NCBI GenBank assembly: GCA_000787465.1
Contig: JSYX01000086.1
Location: forward strand, 18,923 to 82,922
Source of the DNA: Thermomucor indicae-seudaticae
Taxonomy: Eukaryota; Mucoromycota; Mucoromycetes; Mucorales; Lichtheimiaceae
Direction of reading: 5' to 3'
Length of the DNA: 64,000 nt
Shown: piece by piece, positions 1-9,833 of the stretch
Position numbering within the stretch: the stretch's first letter is position 1
Layout: each line of letters opens with the position of its first letter
Notes under the pieces: generated by a model
Seen by the model: only the letters and a program-made list of their open reading frames with translations
Databases searched by the model: none
What the model was told of the DNA's origin: nothing
Made by a program: the position numbers and the translations under genes

Positions 1-1543
1 TTCGTCGTGCTGTTTCAAATCAGCTTCCTGTCCGAGCCGGCGGCAGAGTTGCTGATGCAATTTTTGAATGCCTTGGTCGCTGCACTGGGTGCTGGTTTTG
101 AGTTCCCTAGGAAATTGTCAACCCTTCGCAACCAGGTGTGCATCGAAGAAACAGTGAAGGGCATGACGCGTTACGTTCTCTGTCTTCTGCAACGGTGGTG
201 AACGACAGATCGACCTTTGACCTGCCTGGATTTATCTTCCTTGCCGAACAAACAGATATTCCACTGTACGGTAGCGAGCCACTCCCACCGGGTTGCTTTG
301 CAGTATCCTCCAATCACCGGGATGAACATGAGCCCGGGTCATTACCGGTGTCTCCTGGAGTACTATCGGGGGATGTATACGAACGATCGGCTCCTTTCGA
401 TCTACAAGCAGCGGCCAAACGAGAACGAGGTAGCCACAATGTGCTACGTGAATGATATCATTTACAGGCAACGCTCGATTGCGCTCCTCTGCCAGCTATA
501 TCGTAGTAATGAATCCTGTACGAAGAAGGGGACATACATCCAGGCAATGTTCCCAAGGTACAACAGTGCTGGCGAACAGGAGGATATGCCTGAGATGCGA
601 TCCCGCATAGTCCTCTATTACGTTAAGCATAAGGTCCCGATCAGGTCTCTGGGTACTCCAGATGATGTCCGGTCTCTGGTCGAGCATACTTTTGCGTTTG
701 TCAGGTGGTTCAAGAAGGCCAATGCCAATTTTTCTTCCACGTTTGGTCCTCTCGGGCTCGAAGTGACGAAAAGCTCATATGAGGCCCATCTACTTCTGGT
801 TTCTGGCGACATTATCGGGGTGCAGCAGCTTATCCACCACACCGGCCACCAATCAGAGTGCGGGTGTAGACAATGTCATATACGCTTCGTGTGCGCGATA
901 AGTCCGGCTGGTCGAGGCAACGGACGGTATTACCCAGGTCATAGAACTCTGGACCAAGAACGACCGGCTGAGGAGTTCAAAGAGGGCTGTCTAGTAACTG
1001 TGTGGTGGACAACAATAGTCCTTCATTATCTTCTAACACACTGCTGCCAGGAATTTGGAATAAAAAAGCTACGCCGTTCGCTTCTCTCTCTGCCTTCCAC
1101 GGGGCTTCATTCTTTGGCTTGGACGAAATGCACATGATCGGTGCCAACGTTGCGAAGCAAATCTTGAACATGATCAGCGGCGCATACGGTGCGATCCACG
1201 TCCCATTCGAGCTCACAAAGGCCAAGCTCTCTGCCATTGGAGAAGCAATCAGGCGCTCCGATGAAACAATTCCGCCGATATTCGACGGCACATTTCGCGG
1301 TAAGTGAGCACTTTTACCACACTATGAAAAGTACAACTCACCTGGAATCCTTTTAGACGTTTCGCGCAAAGTCAGTTCAACGCGGTCGGTCGATTTCATC
1401 GTCTTTTTACTGTTTGTCGTCCCGACATTGGTTTGCGAGCACCTGGAAGCTGAGTCAAGGCTGGTCGAGGCAAATGCCCTGGCGTCTTTGGTAACTGCGT
1501 GCGCCATCGCACTTTCATGGGAGATCGACCGGGACGATCTATA
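1..1543 (+). pseudogene. Decayed Tnp2-like (Plavaka/CACTA-type) DNA transposase, cut by the window edge
   Basis: Pieces of one transposase-like protein lie in several forward frames. Residues like those of the N-terminal part appear at 7-201, a Cys/His segment (HTGHQSECGCRQCHIR) near 830-885, and a block beginning FGLDEMHMIGANVAKQIL near 1115-1160. After a likely intron (GTAAGT at 1302, TTTTAG at 1356) comes a hydrophobic block, SVDFIVFLLFVVPTLVCEHL, with a stop near 1543. The frame changes near 200-300 and again near 1000-1050, so the copy cannot encode one continuous protein. Such blocks are familiar from Tnp2-like transposases in mucoralean and basidiomycete genomes. That assignment rests on recognition only; a domain search would settle it. 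The left end lies outside the window and no terminal repeats are visible. Confidence 0.5.
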
Positions 1544-2059
1544 GCGAATACAGAGGTGAGTTCGTCTGACACTACTTAAGGTCCTGCATAGGTTGACGCA
1601 TTATAGTAGATATCTACAAACATGGCATACTTACATGTCCTCGGACGCCGTTCCGACTTGCATGTACACAATTAACCAGCACTGCCTACGCCATATAGCT
1701 GGCATGAATGTTTAAAACACTCTGTACATCATTTTCCGCTTCGTTTAGAATAAGTAATATGAGTAATAAGAGTCGCCAACACTAGTTATGTTCTTGCGTC
1801 AAGTTCACTCAGAAGAACCTGCAGACGTAGTTGGATATAAACGCCAATCTATTCTCAAACCGTAAATGTCTTCCAAGAAGAGCCGCTAAAAAGAATTGAA
1901 TTCTACTGTAACAGTTTCGGGAGGGCATACTTGTCATATAGGGTACACAGTATACAAAAGTAGTGTCTCAAGTTATAGAATGGGCATAGCGTGAAAGGAG
2001 GGTCTGAGACGTTGCGAAGAAAGCATAGTAAAAGGTAGTGGAAATAGATTCTCAACGTA
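1544..2059. other. Intergenic, no gene seen
   Basis: AT-rich spacer between the transposase remnant and the 3' end of the EF-hand gene. I see no open frame with coding character, no RNA gene and no clear repeat. Confidence 0.5.
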
Positions 2060-2638
2060 CTAACCGAAAACGGACTTGAGCTTTTGACGGAAGCGACGAG
2101 GACGTGAATCTGGAGGAGGAGACTTTGTAGTGCAGACGCCCATCATATGCAGGAATTCATCCAGGTCCACGACTCCGTCCTTGTCCTCGTCCACCTCGTT
2201 AATCATTTCCTTCGCTTCTCGCTCGGTAATCCGTTCTCCAAGCTGCCGCATCATCAGCCACAACTCTGCGGTGCTTATCACCCCGTCTCCGTTTCGATCA
2301 AAAGCGCGGAATGCATCACAAAGCTCTTGCTTTTGCGTCGTCAGTCGATTATCGGGTGCTGTGAGTGTAGTCTTGAACAGTTTTGCAAACTCTGCATAAG
2401 TATAATGTTCTTTGGGCGCTGCTATTTTGCTGAGCTAAAAGAGATAGAAGACATGTTGTTATTCTAAGCGTTTTGAATGAAACTAGCTCATTGCTTGTAC
2501 CATAGGAATCACTGAACCAGGTTCGACACCTGTAGATAGCAGCACCTCTTCCAATTCCCTTTGCGATACCTTCCCATTGTGGTCTTTGTCAAAGGTACGG
2601 AATAAATCCTCTAGATCGTGGCGTTTCTGGCGGCTCAT
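2060..2638 (-). CDS. Calmodulin-like EF-hand protein with basic C-terminal tail
   Basis: Two exons (2484-2638, 2060-2429; intron 2430-2483) encode about 174 residues, longer than calmodulin (149). EF-hand 1 (DKDHNGKVSQRE), EF-hand 3 (DRNGDGVISTAE) and EF-hand 4 (DEDKDGVVDLDE) have intact calcium-ligand patterns. The region of EF-hand 2 has no canonical loop. After EF-hand 4 the chain continues for about 23 residues that are Ser/Pro-rich, then Arg/Lys-rich (PPPDSRPRRFRQKLKSVFG), unlike calmodulin. The start at 2638 is chosen because the reading frame upstream does not look like protein. A calcium sensor of the calmodulin/centrin/calcineurin B-like superfamily is well supported; the partner is unknown. 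The gene is divergent from the reductase at 3193. Confidence 0.85.
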
Positions 2639-3192
2639 GAGAAGTAAACTGATACTCGACCATTTATTTGGAGTCATTGTCATCCACGGAGAGACACCAC
2701 TCATAACACACACACGAAGGGAGGGGTTGGGCTTGCTTTTATAGGCCATTCTTTTGTGGGACCTTGTCAATGTTCCAAGTCATGCTTTGCTAATCTCTTT
2801 GTGCGACCTGAATCCCTTCCAATGAGTACCGCCTGCGCCACACTGGCGACATATGCGCGATGAACGTGTCAATGCCCAAATATCGCAATGAATTGCGTAA
2901 ACAAGCATCGTAGCGGCAACCTACGTCAAACGCAATGAGAGATTTTGGGTCTTGATTACAAGAAATAATGCAGCTGTGCATCATAATAACCGAGCCCTTG
3001 TAAACTGCTTCACAATGCCGCTTTGCTGAGCCACATACACACCAAGCGCGCAATCCCTTGTGGCAACATGTTTTCCAAGTTTCCAAGGACTGAAGTGAGA
3101 CTTATGCCGCTTTCCCCCTGTCAAAGAGCATTGTATTTCTACGGGGCGTCGCTTGCTCGTCCTTCCTTTCTTTTCTTTTCTCTAGCTTCGTC
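2639..3192. promoter_or_regulatory. Divergent intergenic region (EF-hand gene / reductase)
   Basis: This 554-bp spacer must hold the 5' regions of both flanking genes. It has a short CA run near 2705-2714 and a pyrimidine-rich tract (about 3155-3185) just before the reductase start, as is common in fungal promoters. An open frame on the minus strand (2790-3086) has no protein-like features. Confidence 0.4.
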
Positions 3193-4406
3193 ATGGCTAA
3201 GAAGGATCATGTCATACTGAACCGCACAGGCGACAAAATGCCGCTCGTGGGCTTTGGGTTGTGGAAAGTGGACCCTAAAGATGCTGCTCAAACCGTCTAT
3301 GACGCTATCAAAGTCGGATACCGTGTCTTTGATGGTGCTTGCGACTACGGAAACGAGAAAGAGGTTGGACAAGGAATTGCCAAGGCTATTCAAGATGGCC
3401 TCGTAAAGCGCCAAGACCTGTTTAGTACGTTGATTATACTTGGTTTACTCATAAGGCCGTTTTACAACTCACACGAACTTGCATTGCAGTCGTGACCAAG
3501 CTGTGGAATACTTATCACGACAGGGATCACGTCCGACCTGCGTTTGAGAGACAACGCAAAGACCTTGGGTTGGACTATATCGACCTTTATCTGATACACT
3601 GTATGTCATCTATCAGTTTTATACACCACAAAACCCTTCGTTTCATTGATCATTTTGAACGTATGGATAGTCCCTGTGCCCTGCAAGTTTGTGCCATTCG
3701 AGGTCGCTTATCCGCCCGGATGGTTGCCACCCGGCGAAAAGAAGGTCCAGTTCGAGCGATCACCTATCAATCAATGCTGGCCAGAGATGGAAAGACTGGT
3801 GGATGATGGCTTGGTTCGCAATATTGGCGTCTCCAATTTTAATGTTCAATCGATCATTGAACTTCTCGCTTACTGCAAGTATAAGCCTGCTACACTGCAA
3901 GGTACTTTTCTTTATGATTAGAAAACTTTCATCTTGCATTAACAGCTCTTCTCCAGTCGAGATCCATCCCTATCTGCCTCAGACTCGTCTCGTGGAATGG
4001 GTCCAAGCCCAAGGAATCCACGTTACGGCGTACTCGTCGTTCGGGCCAGGCTCGTACGTGACACTGACTGAGCAAGGCAAGACAGCCGCACCGCTTTTGG
4101 AACAGGATCAAGTCAAGGCGGTCGCCCAGAAACATAAGAAAACAACTGCTCAGATCTTGTTGCGTTGGGCCATTGAAAGAAATATCGCAGTTATCCCCAA
4201 GAGCTCGCATGTCGAACGCATGAAGTCAAACTATGACGTCTTCTCATGGTCTCTAGACGAGCAAGATCGCAAGGCACTTGCTTCGTTGTCCCAGGGATTA
4301 CGATTCAATGGTAAGTACAGTATGTCACTGTAACAGGCATGAACTGATCATGGCTTGGTGGATAGATCCCGACAGCTACGGATTCGATCTCCCTCTGTTT
4401 GCTTAA
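3193..4406 (+). CDS. XYL1: Aldo-keto reductase, probable NAD(P)H-dependent D-xylose reductase
   Basis: Five exons (3193-3424, 3490-3600, 3671-3901, 3957-4310, 4366-4406) give 322 residues, the usual xylose reductase length. The AKR catalytic tetrad is visible as Asp47, Tyr52, Lys81 (TKLWN) and His114 (LYLIH). Typical xylose reductase stretches are present: the N-terminal GFGLWKV, then [14 protein letters not shown] and the cofactor-binding IPKSS. Xylose reductases usually have IPKSN, so the Asn is replaced by Ser here. The enzyme would reduce D-xylose to xylitol in the cytosol, the first step of fungal pentose use; related aldehyde or glycerol-type substrates cannot be excluded from sequence. 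It stands alone and faces the EF-hand gene head to head. Confidence 0.9.
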
Positions 4407-4712
4407 ATTTGGGAATAAACCTTTCATTGGCGGTTGCTTCATGGCAGGACAAAATGATAGTTCCTGCATACCGCAAAGTGAATATCAGTTTAATAGTCGT
4501 CGTTTACGTTTGTTTCCATTTCTGAACATTACGCTGGGATACTTCTGTAAGAGTGGTAGTTCCATGGAATTACCTCAGACTTTAGCAGCGCTTACGCTCG
4601 GCATAGGTCGATGAAGACTGTCCAGCCCAAAGTAATCATTAAATTGCAAAACATGGTTTTGTAAGGGAAGGTTTTATTCAAAAAACATCATCTCATTATG
4701 TAGAGCATCCCT
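4407..4712. other. Convergent 3' region
   Basis: The reductase (+) and the uS5 gene (-) end tail to tail here. The 306 bp are AT-rich and probably hold both 3' untranslated regions; I see no separate gene. Confidence 0.5.
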
Positions 4713-5775
4713 TTACTTTCTCTGCTTCTGGGCAAGGAAGTCAGTGAACTCCTGGTAGGGAGCCTTGACGAATTCGGTTTCGGCCCACAAGTCTAATAGG
4801 AAAAAAGGAAGGTTAGCTTGCAAACATATGAACGATATCAAAGTCTAATTCTGTGTGTCTTACCAGGGGTCAAGAAACCGTAAGTGTTGCCAATGGCAGC
4901 AAAAGTGGCCTTGACAAAGTTACCCAAGGTACGGGTGGAACCACGCGACGTAGTGTAGCAGTCAGTGATACCAGCAAGCTGCAAGACCTTCTTGGGAGTA
5001 GGAGCAGCGACAATACCCGTGCCTACCAAGAAGTGGAACATTATAAGCGAAAAAAACCATTTCTCTTTTTTGTTTGTTTCATTGCAATCCACTTGCCTCT
5101 TGGAGCAGGAACCAATCTGCAAAGAGCTGAACCGCATTTGCCGGTAACCTTGCATGGCACAGTGTGGGGCTCACCAAGAGCAGAGCCCCAGTAGCCACGG
5201 CGGACAGGAATAACGGAAAGCTTGGCGAGAATAATGGCACCGCGGATAGCAGTGGCCACTTCCTTGGAGCACTTGACACCCAAGCCAACATGACCGTTCG
5301 AGTCACCAATGACAACGAAAGCCTTGAAACGAGTACGTTGACCGGCACGGGTCTGCTTCTGAACAGGCATGATCTTCATGACCTCGTCCTTCAAGGAAGG
5401 CAAGAAGTAGTCGACAATCTGATACTCCTTGATGGGGAGCGAGAAAGTGTAGATCTCTTCAATGCTCTTGATCTTGCCAGCCTTCACAAGACGACCGAGC
5501 TTCGTCACAGGAACCCTAATGCCGCGCGCGCACAATCAGAATTGACCGCTCGTGTTGATTTTGCGTGTCGCATGCTCACCATTCGGACTTCTCTTCGCCA
5601 CGGCGTCCACGACCGCGACCGCGGCCACCGCGGCCACGACCACGTCCAAATCCACCACGTCCTTGGAGAAGTAAATTTCGAATGTTAGTGAACCAGAATG
5701 GTGGAATCAAGGCTGTCAGCGGGTCGATCGGGGTCGGGCGTTACACTTACTATCGGCCGTTGCAGTGTCAGCCAT
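4713..5775 (-). CDS. RPS2: 40S ribosomal protein uS5 (Rps2)
   Basis: Five exons (5751-5775, 5580-5661, 5097-5515, 4864-5022, 4713-4792) encode 254 residues. The N terminus carries the RGG/RG-rich tract typical of eukaryotic uS5 (about residues 9-30). The S5 double-stranded RNA-binding domain ([11 protein letters not shown] through [20 protein letters not shown]) and the conserved core follow, ending [11 protein letters not shown]. The protein is a structural part of the small subunit near the mRNA entry channel and contributes to decoding accuracy. The first exon codes only eight complete codons. Intron 5023-5096 begins with GC (AGAG|gcaagt); only this donor joins PAPRG to [11 protein letters not shown] in frame, as in other uS5 proteins. 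Confidence 0.97.
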
Positions 5776-5825
5776 TTGCTATAGAATAAAGAAAGTTAAG
5801 GAGCCGTTCCCCGTAAACATGAAGA

Positions 5826-5862
5826 TATTCCACCCCCATCCATCCGTCCATCCATCCATCCA
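5826..5862. repeat. Imperfect CCAT microsatellite
   Basis: Repeated CATC units (catccatccgtccatccatc and onward) lie just upstream of the uS5 start on the minus strand, within the likely promoter region. It is a simple tetranucleotide repeat with one interruption. Confidence 0.8.
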
Positions 5863-6777
5863 CACCATCGTTGTCGAATCGTATATTTCCCTTCGATTCT
5901 CTTGCGATGCTGACTCTCCGTTCCTTTGATCATTACTTGGACTTACATATACTATATTTGAATATTAGAATTCAAAGAGGAAGATCCCTAGACGGCACGG
6001 CCGAATCGACCCCAAATCGGGAACCCTCGGACCCTATGATCCCCGCTTGCGGGGTGTATGATATCTAAAATTTTCTGTGCGGCTTATGGCCTCATTGCCT
6101 TCGTCGTCTATGGATGTTTCTGTACGGACCTTGCCGTTCACCCTGAGCTTTCTCCTTCCTCTTTGAATATCCTTTTTGCGTAACTTGTTCAACAGAGTTC
6201 AAGCAACTAAACACACAAGAATTTCAAGAATGGAATGAGGAGATGACGCGTCAGAGGGCCTTCTTCGAAAAAGTTGTCTGCAAAGACTGGCATTCCGGAC
6301 GGCAGACTGAGAACACGGCCTAGTCTTGTGAATGGCGCGCCGCTTGTGAGTCGCAAAGGGTCTCGAAGCGCGTACAGCGTCTTCACGCAAGACCAGTTTG
6401 ACAAGTCTAAGTAGCACGGACTACGTTATGTTTGTGAAAAGCATTTGGGTCTCAAACACGTATATTAACACCGGAAGGCTCGATCGCTGAACGAAGCCCA
6501 ATCGCGGCAGAGAGATGCTCCCAGCTCCGAAGCAAAGACAAGGAGGCTCTCAGAAGACGAGCTACCGAGGAAGCGACTGACGTGCATGAAACGTTGATAA
6601 CAGACGAACACGTCATGCAGAAAGCAACCATTAATGTGAGGCGATGGTTTAAAGAAAACCATGAGCAACTTGAAGCGTAGAGGGGCAAAACTTGGCTTCA
6701 TGCGTTCCGTGACCACCTTGAGTCCAGCCGCAGCCCAGCCATCATCCATGCCAATGGTGCAATAGCAAGCTGCTAAC

Positions 6778-6990
6778 CTAGTGTTGAGCAGCCAGAGGGA
6801 TAACATGCTTGCGTCCCGTAACCTCGTCACCGCATCTGTAGCAGGCTTGATGAATCTGGCCACTGATAATGCAGCCCGTGAAAAAAAGAATATATTCGGG
6901 GAGATGTATGCTGTAAGCCCTTATATCTTTCTGCAGAGACGGCCCAGTCGGATGCCAGCAACCTGAGGCTGTCAAACAAGGAATGAGCAC
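6778..6990 (-). pseudogene. Possible LINE reverse-transcriptase C-terminal fragment
   Basis: The minus strand encodes a short frame with CYRCGDEVTGRKHVIPLA, resembling the Cys-x2-Cys-x8-His knuckle (zf-RVT type) found after reverse transcriptases of fungal LINE elements; the final Cys is replaced by Ala. Flanking frames continue with stops and shifts to about 6452. The match is short, and chance similarity is quite possible. Confidence 0.25.
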
Positions 6991-7527
6991 AAAAGGTGGA
7001 AGAGCTATATGGTAATTACATTTCCTGGGTGTAGCGTCCTAGTGATTGAACACTGGCTATACGGACAGTAATGCAAGCGGCAGAGATACCGAAGGAGTAG
7101 GTACACTTGTGGAACGCATCCATTAGCCATCACTGGCTTCCGGCAAAACCCGATACAGCTGACCGGATGGCTGGAGAGTGTACTAATGAAGACAGTGTAT
7201 GACTTGGAGGAACTTTAGCATCCCAAAGTACATTTTGCGGTCCAGGAACACTGAAATGGACTCTTTCCAAATTTGGGCTTTCAGTTATCAGTGAGGCTTC
7301 TCTCTTACGCATGATATATTACGCAACCCTGTTGAACACGCAGCTGCACACCATAGCCGTCTGCAGCAGTATAAGGCTTTTATGTCACAGTGCGAATTAC
7401 ACAGTAAATCTTTATTGAAGTATGGCACAAATTTCTTGAAGCAAACATCACCAGGGAAGACGCAGAAGTTATTGCAAAGCCTATATTTCCTTTGAATGAT
7501 ATCCAATAACAACATTGTTTATTATGG

Positions 7528-9117
7528 CTAGAACTTGAGTTTGGTTACGTCTGTATAAAAATAGGGATGCTCCGCTGCCTGTTTCAAGGGTTTAATTAAT
7601 AGATGAAAGTGTGTGAGCGCGAAAATGTGGAACATACCTTTTTTGCAGACAAGCGGCTGCAAGGATCGTATTCCAGCAACCGCTACAAACAGACAAACAA
7701 GAAAGGAGGTTGATTAGAAACAGGAGCATGTTGGGACCATAAGAAAGAGAAACAGAAACGTACCCGAAGTAAGTTGAATGCATGGTCGTCGAGTTCGATA
7801 AATTCTGGATAACGCTTCAGCGCTTCCTTGAGGTCTTTGGGTTTCCATGCTGATAAACAGAAAACGGTGAGCAAAAAGGGGGTGTTCAGCAGTTTAACAA
7901 ATAAACCTTACATGGGAATACGGCGTTATAATCAGGTAAGGTGGTCACTCCTGGCCACATTTCTTCGTTGGGTGTGCCAAGAGTACGGAATATGCGGAAG
8001 AGTTCATCGATTTGAGAGTCACCTGTGTTTTTGCCACAAGTTACTAAAGTTAGCAATTCAGGAGAGCGAGAGAGAGAACCAGTTCTCACCTCGGAAGATG
8101 GGTCTCATCGTTATCATTTCAGCAAATATGCATCCGACACTCCACATGTCAACGGCTGTAGAGTAGTGATAGCTTCCTAGGAGGATTTCAGGTGGACGGT
8201 ACCACAATGTGACAACCTACAAAGAAATATTAGAACTGCGGATGGATGGACTGGTTGTTTGTAAACCTTACTTGATGTGTGTATGTTCTCATTGGAACGC
8301 CAAATGCTCGAGAAAGGCCCAGATCAGCAATAGTCAATTTACCGTTTCGATCAATGAGCAAATTTTGTGGCTTCAGGTCCCTATGGAGAATGCGATGGGC
8401 ATGGCAGTAATGCAGACCAGACAATAATTGATGCATAAAGCTCTGCAGAAACAATAATCAGTTATACCAAAATTGGGCACAGGAGTGGGGATTTGTCCTA
8501 CCTTGATATGGTCGGCTGTGAGGCCTTTTCGACCAACGTCATCCATGTATCTACGTAAATCCTGAAAGGACACGACGTCAGTGTACTCTCAGTTACTTGT
8601 TGCAGAGAAGACACAGACCATCTCGAGGTAGTCTGTCACCAGATAAACAGAGGTATCCTTCTGTACGAGATCATTAAGGCTTTACAGAAAGAAGAAGTGT
8701 GAGAGTGTTGGCTTTTAGACACGTCATTCATCTTGCCATTTACCCGATAACGTTATTGTGTTTCATTTCTTTCAGGATAGCGATTTCGCGCATAGCTGTA
8801 ACAGGAATTCCATCGCTGTAAGCTAAACGGACCTTCTTCAACGCCACGACTTTGTTGGTTGCTTTCTGGCGCGCCTTAAAGACAACTCCGTACGTTCCTT
8901 CACCGATCTTGCTCAACTTCATATAGCCACCAAGTTCTGCGTCGTCATCGTCGTCTTCACGCTTTCGTTTAGAAGAGTCACCGCCTGCTTGTTGTCCTTG
9001 CTGCTGCTGCTGCTGCTGTTCGCCATTCAGCTGCCGAATCGCCTTGCCTCCAAATACATTATCGTCATTGTCATTCACTGCCTGTCGTTCATTGTGGGGT
9101 ACTTGGTTCTCGTCCAT
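7528..9117 (-). CDS. Divergent Cdk1/2-type cyclin-dependent kinase with acidic polyQ N-terminal extension
   Basis: Nine exons (8744-9117, 8619-8679, 8502-8561, 8272-8442, 8090-8216, 7912-8022, 7764-7849, 7638-7682, 7528-7578) give 361 residues. About 65 residues precede the kinase domain; they include a Q run and a KRKRED-acidic stretch. The domain has GEGTYG with the inhibitory Thr/Tyr pair, the catalytic HRDLKPQN, the activation-loop [16 protein letters not shown] and a Cdk1-like C-lobe ([20 protein letters not shown]). Two motifs depart from the family: the cyclin-binding helix reads PVTAMRE rather than PSTAIRE, and the magnesium-binding motif reads DLG rather than DFG. It probably acts in cell-cycle control in the nucleus, but it may be a paralogue rather than the essential Cdk1. 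Confidence 0.9.
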
Positions 9118-9833
9118 AATAATAGTAGGTGTATTCTGTTAACATGCACTAGCGATCAGGACTGACAAGAGAAAGGGGAAGGGCGAGTGAGGGGAAGGAA
9201 GAGAAAGAAAACCAGCCTGGTGCCTCAAAATTCTTCTTAAATAGGGCCCACAAATTTTTTCCCACTGCAGGCACCCCTTTCGCGTCGGCATACATGGCTA
9301 ACCGGTAACTGCTACCATGGAATCGTTCAGGAGAGGAGCAAGTTTACAGTTTTCAGTTATTTTTTGATAATGATGCTTCTATGCGCGAGAAATTCAAGAC
9401 ATTCGGAAAGGAGGGCACACATGAAAAGCAAACTAATTATCATGAACAAGCCAGGTTCGCGCTGTTCACAAACATTTGCGCATTATGGCTTCGGAAAAGA
9501 TCTAGAGCTCTTGAGATGTTTTTCTTCTTGATCGACCACTAGAGACACCGCTGAGAAGGCTCCAAGACCAAACCATCTCAGCATCAGGCACCAACGAGGA
9601 CTGAGCTTCTAAACGATGACACTTTCTCGCTTTCAGCACTTTTTGAAGGGGAGTGTATAGTAAGCATAGTGGTGCGTCGCCATATCAACATTCTCATTGA
9701 GCACCATGTTCAAAAACTGATGAAACGATATAAAAAGTTGCACACGTGATTTAAGAATTTCCAATTTTGTAATCTTTGCAATGCACACTTCTTTTCGAAA
9801 TTATTGGATTCATATGCAAGAATACTTTTCTTT
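9118..9833. promoter_or_regulatory. 5' region of the Cdk gene and 3' region of UTP5
   Basis: The minus strand here runs from the UTP5 stop into the Cdk promoter. A TATA-like CTATTTAAG lies on the minus strand near 9236-9245, about 120 bp before the Cdk start. No other gene is evident. Confidence 0.4.

Larger units (their letters stand above)
5776..7527. other. Intergenic stretch with repeat debris
   Basis: The stretch separates the 5' end of uS5 from the 3' end of the kinase gene. It holds a CCAT-type repeat near 5826-5862, a small perfect inverted repeat (6041-6054) and a possible LINE fragment (listed separately). Other open frames lack coding character. Confidence 0.45.

Noticed and set aside
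2790..3086. Minus-strand frame of 98 codons between EF-hand and reductase genes
   Set aside because: Lies in the divergent promoter and has no protein-like features.
5164..5688. Forward frame of 174 codons
   Set aside because: Antisense to the uS5 exons, whose protein identity is certain.
6465..6863. Minus-strand frame of 132 codons
   Set aside because: No domain beyond the doubtful LINE-like knuckle nearby; not called as a gene.
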